From: an uncultured Muribaculaceae bacterium
Lineage (GTDB): Bacteria > Bacteroidota > Bacteroidia > Bacteroidales > Muribaculaceae
Direction: 5' to 3'
Assembly: GCA_947644475.1 (NCBI GenBank)
Contig: CANRZQ010000043.1
Span: 1 to 13,592, forward strand
DNA: 13,592 bases
Shown: positions 5,203 to 11,750 of the stretch, in pieces
Layout: each line of letters starts with the position of its first letter
How positions within the stretch are numbered: position 1 is the first letter of the stretch
The notes under the pieces: generated by a model
What the model was told of the DNA's origin: nothing
Databases searched by the model: none
The model's input: only the letters and a program-made list of their open reading frames with translations
Made by a program: the position numbers and the translations under genes

Positions 5203-6510
5203 ATACAGCAATGTAAGATTGCCATCGGGTTCCCTCAACCAAACTTCTAAAATGTCTTCACCACGCTCAACACGCCCAATGATACTACGTCGCATATAAC
5301 GTTCTGTTAAATCCGGCCGATCAATAATCAGACGATTTGACTGGCGCAGTCCATCAACCATCATATTACGGAATGCCCTTTTAGGATTGTCAGAAATAAA
5401 CCCCTCATGCTCATACCAGTAATCACCGATTTTCAAGTCGGGGCATTTGCCATAGAAGCGCGTTCCTTTGAGAGATCCGTATACACAATCGTATTCGAAT
5501 CTTGCGGGACGGGTCATTTTGGGAGTAAGGACTACTGACTCTCCGTCTTTTGCGAAAAATTCGGCGACCTGCATCAGGCGTGAAAAATCACTGTCGTTTC
5601 GGTCAACGAGGCGGCTTATCTCGATGGTGCCTTTGCCATGTTTGATGATTTCGCCGCGTAACTGTTCGCACTGACGGAGCAGTTGGCAAGCCTGACAGAC
5701 CTCGTTGTCGGGGATGAAGCGTGCGAGCCGTGTTTTGCCTTTTGCTATGTCGCAGTCGCGGCATCGGCGAATGGTGTAGGGGTTGTAGTCGGGGACTGAC
5801 TTTTGTTCCTTGCCGGGGTTGAATCGGAAGATACCCCTGGTGTCGCGGCGGAGGGCTTCGTCGCCAAGGCGCATTGCCTCGTCGTGAGGAGTTGCGGGGC
5901 ATTTGGATTTTCGGACCTGGACGACGGTGCATCGGCAGTTCCAGCCGTTGGGCGGGAAGAACTCCTCCCAGAACGAGTCGGACGGAGGAAGAGTAACGCG
6001 GTCAAGAGCGGCGTGTTCGGGGCGGACCTTGTCGTCGCGCTGGGTGCGGTACTGGAGATAGTAGCGGTCGCCGTCCTGCATGAACGCTTCCCAGCGTGCG
6101 GCCATCTCCGCAGAGCCGGCGACAAAATTGTATTCGGCGCGAAGGTAATGGGAGTTGTAGGTCTTGTCTATCGTCTGCACGTCGTGCAAGAAGCGTTCGA
6201 ACGGCTTTCTATTGCCGTTCTCATCGAGCAGTGATGGGAAAGCCTCGTTGAGCTCATGAAATGCCTTCATGCCGGAGAAGATGTAATTGGACCGTGTGAG
6301 CCTGCGCCGCATGGCCTCGGACATCTCCACCTTTTCAAAGGCCGAGTCAAGAGCCGACGCATGAGTGCCGATAAACTCCTGCACTGCGGGATCGGCCACA
6401 AGCTCGACGCGGAACTCGGCTCCATCTTCCTTAAAAAGAGAGCGCATCATGCCCTCGAACAGGGATGAAAGTTTGCGACGCATGTCATCGGCCGGCTTGG
6501 CGAGAGTCAC
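5185..6510 (-). CDS. Mu gpF/SPP1 gp7-like minor head protein with C-terminal CdiA-type nuclease-like domain
   Basis: This protein is 441 residues from GTG 6510. Residues 1-200 are a phage head morphogenesis domain, ending in the diagnostic stretches YRTQRDDKVRPEHAALD (154-170), PPSDSFWEEFFPPNGW (175-190) and NCRCTVV (191-197). Four cysteines (C250, C253, C282, C285) could bind zinc. From about 320 a second domain follows, with YGKCPDLKIGDYWYEHEGF, PKRAFRNMMVDGLRQSNRLI and a C-terminal strand pair ending LTLLYKK. This layout resembles BECR-fold tRNase toxins (CdiA C-terminal type), which are known as fusions to phage minor head proteins. The DNA of this domain is AT-richer than the head domain. 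The start is uncertain: the frame stays open for 24 more codons up to a slippery site at the portal stop, with no ATG in that stretch. Confidence 0.85.
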   Translation of the reverse strand: MTLAKPADDMRRKLSSLFEGMMRSLFKEDGAEFRVELVADPAVQEFIGTHASALDSAFEKVEMSEAMRRRLTRSNYIFSGMKAFHELNEAFPSLLDENGNRKPFERFLHDVQTIDKTYNSHYLRAEYNFVAGSAEMAARWEAFMQDGDRYYLQYRTQRDDKVRPEHAALDRVTLPPSDSFWEEFFPPNGWNCRCTVVQVRKSKCPATPHDEAMRLGDEALRRDTRGIFRFNPGKEQKSVPDYNPYTIRRCRDCDIAKGKTRLARFIPDNEVCQACQLLRQCEQLRGEIIKHGKGTIEISRLVDRNDSDFSRLMQVAEFFAKDGESVVLTPKMTRPARFEYDCVYGSLKGTRFYGKCPDLKIGDYWYEHEGFISDNPKRAFRNMMVDGLRQSNRLIIDRPDLTERYMRRSIIGRVERGEDILEVWLREPDGNLTLLYKKTDG

Positions 6511-6553
6511 AAGTTGCGGGCAGCCTGCCAGAAGCGCGGCATATCGGCGGTGC

Positions 6554-6588
6554 AGCCCCTCGTAGTCAGAGGGGCTTAATCGAAAAAA
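6554..6588 (-). other. Candidate -1 programmed ribosomal frameshift site
   Basis: On the minus strand the portal gene ends T TTT TTC GAT TAA. TTTTTTC (6588-6582) fits the X XXY YYZ slippery heptamer in the portal frame. After a 5-nt spacer a perfect 8-bp hairpin follows, AGCCCCTC (6576-6569) with GAGGGGCT (6561-6554), loop TGACTAC. A -1 slip would leave the portal frame two codons before its stop and enter the minor head frame, adding 24 codons before its GTG 6510. The joined product would be about 990 residues. No U-tract follows, so the hairpin is not a leftward terminator. Confidence 0.45.
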
Positions 6589-8150
6589 GAGGTGTTATCT
6601 TTCTTTTTCAGACTTTCCAATGCCTTTTCAAATTCAGCCTTCCTCTGTTGCCTATGGGCAATTAACCGTTCCCTTTCCTTTTCAAGGAACTCCAATGCCT
6701 GAATCTTATCTTGTATGGCACGGTCGAATATATTGGGGTCAATGGCGGCATACTCATCAGGAATACGACTATTCAAAGAACCGACAAGCAACAATTTCAA
6801 ATGGCCAATATCATTCGGAAGTTCAAAGCCAAGAATCTGCTCATAATCGGTTTTGTATCCAATAAGCCTGTAATTTTTAGACGACTCCTTCTCCTGTTCG
6901 TTATCGATGCTGTTGTCATTGTGGGCGGTGAGGGCCAAAGGATTGCGACGCTCGCCGACGGGCATGCCGTACTTGTCGGCGAAGTATGAGGGGTCGACCT
7001 CGTAGCGGTCGGCCACCATAGTCTCGAAAGCGACCTGCTGCTCGGGGGTGAAATCGACAGCGTCGTCCCACTCGAATCGCAGTCCTTTGACGGGGAAGCC
7101 ATGAAGCACCATGAGGGGGAGCAGTTTGTTGTTCGCCATGTCGTGGAGCATGTCGCTGTCGGATTCGACGAGGTTCTCGAACACCTGGAGGTGGGTCTGC
7201 GACTGCGAGAGGGAACTGCCGTCTTCAATGGTCATTGTCTGACCAATTACCAACTTGGAAATCTCTGAGTTGGCGCGATCGATGCGCTTGTCGTAGACAT
7301 TGAAGGCGTCGCCTTTGCCGGACTCGATAAATTGGATGTCGGTCTCCATGCCTACGACAGCCCCCATGGCACGGCCGCCGTTGAACACCATTTCCTGAAG
7401 ATATCTGTATTCCTTGGGGTCGCGTGTGGAGGTACGGGCAATACGCCATGGCATACCGAATATCTCGGCGAAATTATCCCAGAACACCAGTGCGTGCTTT
7501 TTGGGTATAGTGTGCATGGCAGCCTTTAGCAGCAGCCCGAGGTCGTCGGGCTGTCCTACCTCAATGAGCCAGTCGGCCCAGGGGCGTTCCCGATAATCGA
7601 TACCATTCTGCCAGGAGCAGCCGACGTGGGTGACCACGCGGTGGTATTCCGGGATAATATGCCGGCGAGGAATAAGCCGGACACCGCTGAATGTGGGGCA
7701 ACCGTCACCGTCCTTTATGACATCGCCAAGCTCGATGAGGGAATGTCCGTACCAGTTTGCCTCGAGGCAATATCGGCACAGGTCTTTGAACCATGCCTGG
7801 TCAAGTATGTGGTGCGCATTATCGTCGGCATCGCCCTTCTCGTTGACAAGTTTGAACGAGCGCGACATGACAAATCCGACGCGCTGCTGAATACAGCCTG
7901 AGAGGTGCGAGTCGACCATCGCGTCGCGGTAGATATCAAGCAGGCGGAGACGGCTTGGGTTGCGTACGTCGACGGCGGCCTGCCATGCGGAACGCCACTT
8001 CCCTATGTCGGCCTGCGCGAGCCGCTCGGATGTGCGGTACAGTTCCATTATCAGCGCGGAGCGGTTCTCTGCTGAAGCCGAGCGGCGAGCCGATAATTTT
8101 GCTTCCGCCTTTCGCTGTTTGGATAATGTGCGGTTATTTCTTTTGCCCAT
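6576..8150 (-). CDS. Portal protein, DUF935 family (Mu gp29-like)
   Basis: The 524-residue product (ATG 8150; a GTG at 8156 would add two) follows the DUF935 portal pattern. It has an N-terminal basic region, the helical segment DIYRDAMVDSHLSGCIQQR, and the core segments FWDNFAEIFGMPWRIARTS and NSEISKLVIGQTMTIEDGSS. SDSDMLHDMANNKLLPLMV and DFTPEQQVAFETMVADRY follow. The portal is the 12-fold ring at the capsid vertex through which DNA enters and the tail attaches. Past about residue 425 the DNA becomes clearly AT-richer (plus-strand 6590 to about 6890), and the protein gains an extra segment ending in a charged coiled coil (FLEKERERLIAHRQQRKAEF). It lies 2 bp after the gp36-like stop, and ends at a candidate frameshift site into the minor head gene. 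Confidence 0.9.
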   Translation of the reverse strand: MGKRNNRTLSKQRKAEAKLSARRSASAENRSALIMELYRTSERLAQADIGKWRSAWQAAVDVRNPSRLRLLDIYRDAMVDSHLSGCIQQRVGFVMSRSFKLVNEKGDADDNAHHILDQAWFKDLCRYCLEANWYGHSLIELGDVIKDGDGCPTFSGVRLIPRRHIIPEYHRVVTHVGCSWQNGIDYRERPWADWLIEVGQPDDLGLLLKAAMHTIPKKHALVFWDNFAEIFGMPWRIARTSTRDPKEYRYLQEMVFNGGRAMGAVVGMETDIQFIESGKGDAFNVYDKRIDRANSEISKLVIGQTMTIEDGSSLSQSQTHLQVFENLVESDSDMLHDMANNKLLPLMVLHGFPVKGLRFEWDDAVDFTPEQQVAFETMVADRYEVDPSYFADKYGMPVGERRNPLALTAHNDNSIDNEQEKESSKNYRLIGYKTDYEQILGFELPNDIGHLKLLLVGSLNSRIPDEYAAIDPNIFDRAIQDKIQALEFLEKERERLIAHRQQRKAEFEKALESLKKKDNTSFFD

Positions 8151-8152
8151 AG

Positions 8153-8572
8153 TCACCAGTCATGATTGAGTTTTGGCGCTGAATGAAAAGAGATGCCTAT
8201 GGCAGCGCCTTGTCCATTGGCATCTTCGGCGAGGGGAAGATCGGGGACTATGCGTCCGGCCTGAACGCCCTCGAGCCATTTTATGGCTCGGTCGTAACGG
8301 ATTTTTCGTATCTCCGCACCCATCTTCTGGGGAAGGGCCGCGGATAGGTGGTAGAGAGCAATGTCGGCTGCGTACATGACAACGAGCCGGTTGCGGCTGT
8401 CGCCGGAAGCGGAGAAAATAGCATTAGTGTCGTATACAGGGCGCAGATATCCGGACATTTCCTCGACGGCCTCGAATTCGGCGTTAGCGACGGTGCCGGG
8501 GTCGGCCTGAGAAATGACTTTAATGGCGGCATCGCTTATAACCACCTTGTAATCTTCGATATCGATAAACAT
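8153..8572 (-). CDS. Mu gp36-like protein (DUF1320), head-tail connector
   Basis: This is about 139 residues from ATG 8572; GTG starts at 8578 and 8575 are also possible. The core, SGYLRPVYDTNAIFSASGD, then RNRLVVMYAADIALYHLSA, then RYDRAIKWLEGVQAGRIVPDLP, matches the DUF1320/gp36 family of Mu-like phages. These are small helical proteins that form part of the connector below the portal. In Mu this gene lies after the major capsid gene; here it sits between the large terminase and the portal, so the order has been rearranged. It starts on the last base of the terminase stop (TGATG), which suggests translational coupling. Confidence 0.8.
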   Translation of the reverse strand: MFIDIEDYKVVISDAAIKVISQADPGTVANAEFEAVEEMSGYLRPVYDTNAIFSASGDSRNRLVVMYAADIALYHLSAALPQKMGAEIRKIRYDRAIKWLEGVQAGRIVPDLPLAEDANGQGAAIGISFHSAPKLNHDW

Positions 8573-10134
8573 CACCACATATTTTTAGGGCGTGGCCGAG
8601 GGACCAGCACCGGTTTGAAAGTAGATTGCCGGGTATCGCGCTGCAGATACCATATTGCGCCCTCGTCGGCATCGGGGGCGTCGTCGTGGACACGAGAGCC
8701 GCGTTCGAGGGCGAGAGTCTGCTCAATGCCGACCTGCATGTCCGGCGAGTCTTTGAGTGCCTCATTGTAGAATACGAAGCCACGCTCCCAAAGGGGGGAC
8801 ACCGCCTCGATGCGCTGAATCTTTTCCGGCTTCTTGCGCCTGTCGGGCAGGAGCGGCAACTGATATCCGCGCAGATTGCCTTCGGCGGCGAATTCGTCGA
8901 GGATGATGTCCTGCATGAAGTTGGCCTCCATGAAAAAGGAGACTGCGCCCCGGTCGCGTGTGCGCTCATATAAATCATAGAGCCACCGCACCATGCCGGA
9001 CACGGTGTCCTGCCGGACGTAGGTGTCGATCAGATGCAACTCCGTGCCAATCTTGCCCCACAGGCGCGAAGCCTTGTAGTCGTTGGCGGAGGAGGATTTG
9101 AACGAGGGGTCGGTGTAGCATACGAGCATCTCGTATTTCTCCAGCCGGGGCAGACGCTTAAAGCGGATCCAGTCGTGGCGGAAGATGGAGCCGTCGTTTA
9201 CGGGGTTGTGCATCATCTCCTTATTCCATGCGCGGAATCCGACAAAATCGGCATACTCCCGCGCTTCCTCCTTGGTCCATTTCTCAGTCCATACCGGGTT
9301 GCCGTTGTGGTCGATGGCCTTGATTTCGGAGACGTGCACGCCCTTTGTGTTGCACAGGTTGGCAAGCACCGAGCATTTGGATATGAGGTTGCCTACCATT
9401 ATGAAACGGCCGCGTCCCACATCAAGAGCACCGAATAGGGCCTCCTTGACCCAGTCGGTAAGGTCTTTCACGCGCTTTTCGTTGCGGCACAGTTCATCGT
9501 CGTCAAGGTCGTCGATGACAATGTAGTCTGGACGTGACTCCCGGTCGCGGAGGCCGCGCGGGGACTGGCCGCGTCCCACGGCCAGGAACTTGTTTCCTCC
9601 CTGGGTCTTGAACTCGCCCTCGGTCCAAGTGCCGGCGCTTTTCTGCTCGCCGAAGTCGGAGATGATGCGCTGGTTATATTCAAGCTCGGCCTGAATGTCG
9701 GCGAGGAGCCGGTTGGCGCTGTCCTGGCTTTTTCCGACAACGACCATGAAGTTGATTAGCCGTTTTGGCTGGAACATAAGCCACAGCGGCAGGAAAATAT
9801 CGAAATGTGTTGATTTGGCATGTCCGCGCGGCCACTTGAACACTGCCTTGAGATTGGGTGTGTTCTTTACCTTAAGAGCGGCGGCATTATGGAACGGAGC
9901 ATTGTGGATAACGCGCAGGGCCTCGCCCGTCACCTTATCGCGGAGCGTAAGATAATGGGGGAAGTAATATTCGCAGAAAGCGGCATAGTTGGATTGCAGA
10001 CGGCGAATGCGCCTGTCGCGTTCGGCCGGGGACTCATTAGCCACCGACATGGAGACAGAGGTAAGAGAGCGGACATGCTTGCAATGGTCGTTCCAGTCGG
10101 CAATCGCTTTTTTTATGTCGGCAGCGGCAGGCAT
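8572..10134 (-). CDS. Terminase large subunit
   Basis: This 520-residue protein is the packaging motor ATPase and nuclease. The ATPase part shows a variant Walker A, RGHAKST (103-109), followed by helix FDIFLPLWLM. The Walker B strand with its acidic pair is YIVIDDLDDDE (204-214), and a motif like coupling motif III is FIMVGNL (244-250). The RNase H-like nuclease part begins around MLVCYTDPSF, where D342 is the likely first metal ligand. It continues through GMVRWLYDLYERTRDRG and a region with FFMEANFMQDI and DAPDADEGAIWYL, which gives further acidic residues. The length is usual. It follows the small terminase gene by 1 bp, with AAAGGAGG about 14 nt before its ATG. Confidence 0.9.
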   Translation of the reverse strand: MPAAADIKKAIADWNDHCKHVRSLTSVSMSVANESPAERDRRIRRLQSNYAAFCEYYFPHYLTLRDKVTGEALRVIHNAPFHNAAALKVKNTPNLKAVFKWPRGHAKSTHFDIFLPLWLMFQPKRLINFMVVVGKSQDSANRLLADIQAELEYNQRIISDFGEQKSAGTWTEGEFKTQGGNKFLAVGRGQSPRGLRDRESRPDYIVIDDLDDDELCRNEKRVKDLTDWVKEALFGALDVGRGRFIMVGNLISKCSVLANLCNTKGVHVSEIKAIDHNGNPVWTEKWTKEEAREYADFVGFRAWNKEMMHNPVNDGSIFRHDWIRFKRLPRLEKYEMLVCYTDPSFKSSSANDYKASRLWGKIGTELHLIDTYVRQDTVSGMVRWLYDLYERTRDRGAVSFFMEANFMQDIILDEFAAEGNLRGYQLPLLPDRRKKPEKIQRIEAVSPLWERGFVFYNEALKDSPDMQVGIEQTLALERGSRVHDDAPDADEGAIWYLQRDTRQSTFKPVLVPRPRPKNMW

Positions 10135-10135
10135 A

Positions 10136-10609
10136 TCAAATTACACCTCCTTTGCCGATGGACTCGATGATGAACATGTCCTGGAGCCGATTTACTTTCT
10201 GAATTAGTTCCAGTGTGATAGACGGGTCGGTCTGCGCACGGAACTCGAGCCATCCGGAGAACGCCTTGAACACGTCTATGGCATCGATGATGTTGGCCTT
10301 CTTGTCGAGTTTCTCGATGACGGCGGAGAACTTGGCAAGTTTGTCGGCGAGGCCTGCAACAAGAGCCGGGTCGTCGCTATTGTTTGCTTCCTCAAGGAGC
10401 ATGTCGATGGACAGCAATATTTTATTGGTGAGTTCCGAACGGGAGATGTTTTTTGCGGCCCGGGCCTCTTTCCACCCATAGGCACTGCACCATTTTGAGA
10501 TGGTGACGCGCGAGACGTCAACTTTGGCGGCAATCTCGGTCATTTCCATGCCGGACATGAAGAGGGATCGCGCGAGTGATTTTTTCTTTTCGTTATCCTT
10601 TGTTGCCAT
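10136..10609 (-). CDS. Terminase small subunit, HTH type
   Basis: The 157-residue product begins with a basic tail and a helix-turn-helix, ARSLFMSGMEMTEIAAKVDV followed by SRVTISKWCSAYGWKEAR (about residues 13-50). This is the usual DNA-recognition head of phage small terminases of the Mu/DUF1804-like kind. The rest is helical and includes an oligomerisation-type coiled coil around LADKLAKFSAVIEKLDKKAN. It recognises phage DNA and hands it to the large subunit. It is the first gene of the leftward operon, about 30 nt after a well-formed promoter. The ATG at 10609 is followed by ATKDNEKKK, and no better start exists upstream. For Mu-like phages the packaging start is the element end, so binding may be less site-specific; that is not visible here. 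Confidence 0.85.
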   Translation of the reverse strand: MATKDNEKKKSLARSLFMSGMEMTEIAAKVDVSRVTISKWCSAYGWKEARAAKNISRSELTNKILLSIDMLLEEANNSDDPALVAGLADKLAKFSAVIEKLDKKANIIDAIDVFKAFSGWLEFRAQTDPSITLELIQKVNRLQDMFIIESIGKGGVI

Positions 10610-10643
10610 ATCTGAGTATGCGATAATGCGGTTAAATATGATG

Positions 10644-10678
10644 CAAAGGTGGAGGTAAAAGGGGGTGGTTCAAAAAAA
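10644..10678 (-). promoter_or_regulatory. Leftward promoter of the packaging operon
   Basis: On the minus strand TTTG (10674-10671) is followed after 19 nt by CACCTTTG (10651-10644), which is one base off the TAnnTTTG consensus. The spacing is the Bacteroidetes norm. The predicted start is near 10637, about 28 nt before the small terminase ATG. The -33 element is part of the T-run at the end of the large inverted repeat. Confidence 0.65.
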
Positions 10679-10724
10679 GTGTGCAACGGTTGCATAGAAG
10701 TGTGCAATGGTTGCACACTTTTTT
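10673..10724. promoter_or_regulatory. Nested palindromes between divergent promoters (operator-like)
   Basis: AAAAAAGTGTGCAAC (10673-10687) is the exact reverse complement of GTTGCACACTTTTTT (10710-10724). Within it lie two palindromes: TGCAA-CGG-TTGCA (10682-10694), and AAGTGTGCAA with TTGCACACTT (10698-10707 and 10711-10720). Their centres are 21 bp apart, two helical turns. Each is centred about 50 bp upstream of one predicted start. The design suits one regulator controlling both directions. The T-runs also make each arm look like a terminator, so both roles are possible. Confidence 0.7.
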
Positions 10725-10755
10725 GGAGCGTGGGTGATTATGGGCGTAAACTTGC
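10722..10755 (+). promoter_or_regulatory. Rightward promoter of the capsid/lysis operon
   Basis: TTTG (10722-10725) is followed after 21 nt by TAAACTTG (10747-10754), one base off TAnnTTTG. This mirrors the leftward promoter on the other side of the palindromes. It would give a 5' leader of about 90 nt before the protease ATG at 10851. I see no other candidate in 10725-10850, and no gene there. Confidence 0.55.
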
Positions 10756-10850
10756 ATCGAAAATCGCAAGCGCATTGTTGTCGGCGGCTCAGCCATATGA
10801 GTATGCTCAGCGGCATTCGCCTTGCATAACAATTCAATTATCGCACAGAC

Positions 10851-11729
10851 ATGGGCAAAAGAGTTAGACTGACAAACGACACCCTCAACAGTTACGGATA
10901 CCGTGTGCTGACATCGGGGGTGGACATATCACAATATGAGCGCAATCCGCTGCTGCTATATATGCACGAGCGCGGCAAGGTTATAGGCTATATGAAGGAT
11001 ATCCGCGTAGAGGACGGTGAGATTACGGGAGAGCCGTGCTTTGATGAGGCAACCGAACTGTCGAAACAGTGCAAAAAGCAATGGGACTTCGGCTCGCTGC
11101 GCATGGTGAGCATCGGTTTTGATGTGATGGCGACGAGCGCGGACCCCCAATACCTGGTCGAGGGGCAGACGCGCCCGACAGTGACAGAGAGCCGGATATA
11201 TGAGGTGTCGGTGGTTGACATCGGGGCCAACGATGATGCCATAGTGCTGCGCAAGGACGGAACACAGATAACGCTTGGCGACGGGAGCGACTGCCCCCTT
11301 CCCTTGCTAAACAATAACCACAATAATAACCAACCGCAAATGGAACTTAAGCAAATCGCCCTTACACTGGGCTTGCCGGAAACGGCAGATGAGGCCACAG
11401 TGAACGCCAAACTTGCCGATCTCAATGCCGCTAAAAAAGAGGCGGAGCAGATGCGCAAGGAGAATGACGCACTCAAACTGGCTCAGATCACCGCTGCAGT
11501 CGATGCCGCCATCGAAGCCAGGAAAATTCCGGCCGACAAGAAAGGCTTCTTCGTGGAACTCGGGAAAAAGACAGGCATAGAAGATCTCAACAAAGCCATA
11601 TCCGCCATGGCGCCGGCAGTAAAACTCAGTGGGCTTCTATTGTCCGAGCCGGCCGGATCGGAATCCCCGGCAAAGGATCCATGGGAGGAGCGAATGGCGG
11701 AAATCCGCGCCAACCTTAAGAAACAATAA
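10851..11729 (+). CDS. Prohead protease with C-terminal scaffold domain (Mu gpI/Z-like)
   Basis: The 292-residue protein has two parts. Residues 1 to about 145 look like a caudovirus prohead serine protease: YMHERGKVIGYM has the expected histidine (H39), and LRMVSIGF has the serine (S87) in the 'vSiGF' setting. ESRIYEVSVVDIGANDDA is the usual strand near the end of the fold. An asparagine-rich linker (LLNNNHNNNQ) follows, and then from M164 a helical, charged region (coiled coil around AAKKEAEQMRKENDALK) ending in ERMAEIRANLKK, typical of scaffold proteins. The protease matures the prohead and destroys the scaffold. It is the first gene of the rightward late operon. M164 may be a second start for a separate scaffold. 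Confidence 0.8.
   Translation: MGKRVRLTNDTLNSYGYRVLTSGVDISQYERNPLLLYMHERGKVIGYMKDIRVEDGEITGEPCFDEATELSKQCKKQWDFGSLRMVSIGFDVMATSADPQYLVEGQTRPTVTESRIYEVSVVDIGANDDAIVLRKDGTQITLGDGSDCPLPLLNNNHNNNQPQMELKQIALTLGLPETADEATVNAKLADLNAAKKEAEQMRKENDALKLAQITAAVDAAIEARKIPADKKGFFVELGKKTGIEDLNKAISAMAPAVKLSGLLLSEPAGSESPAKDPWEERMAEIRANLKKQ
11340..11729 (+). CDS. Possible nested scaffold protein from an internal start
   Basis: An ATG at 11340, in frame with the protease gene, follows an A-rich, weakly structured stretch (aataataaccaaccgcaa), the kind of start used in Bacteroidetes. It would give a 129-residue protein consisting of the scaffold part alone. Mu makes its scaffold Z from an internal start in the protease gene I in the same way. 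The protein boundary, just after an Asn-rich linker, is where such a start is expected. Internal initiation is inferred. Confidence 0.4.
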   Translation: MELKQIALTLGLPETADEATVNAKLADLNAAKKEAEQMRKENDALKLAQITAAVDAAIEARKIPADKKGFFVELGKKTGIEDLNKAISAMAPAVKLSGLLLSEPAGSESPAKDPWEERMAEIRANLKKQ

Positions 11730-11750
11730 CCATCAAACCTATTATCAGCA

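Noticed and set aside
5803..6234. Plus-strand 143-codon open frame opposite the minor head gene.
   Set aside because: It is the mirror of a GC-rich coding region with clear homology on the minus strand. There is no ribosome site or operon context.
6554..6576. The hairpin after the portal gene as an intrinsic terminator.
   Set aside because: Neither strand has a U-tract following the stem, and the minor head gene needs read-through.
8626..9438. Several plus-strand open frames of 110-140 codons opposite the large terminase.
   Set aside because: All are shadows of the terminase gene, which has intact motifs throughout.
10649..10867. Plus-strand open frame across the divergent control region.
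   Set aside because: It consists of the inverted repeats and promoter elements, has no protein-like composition, and its end overlaps the protease start.
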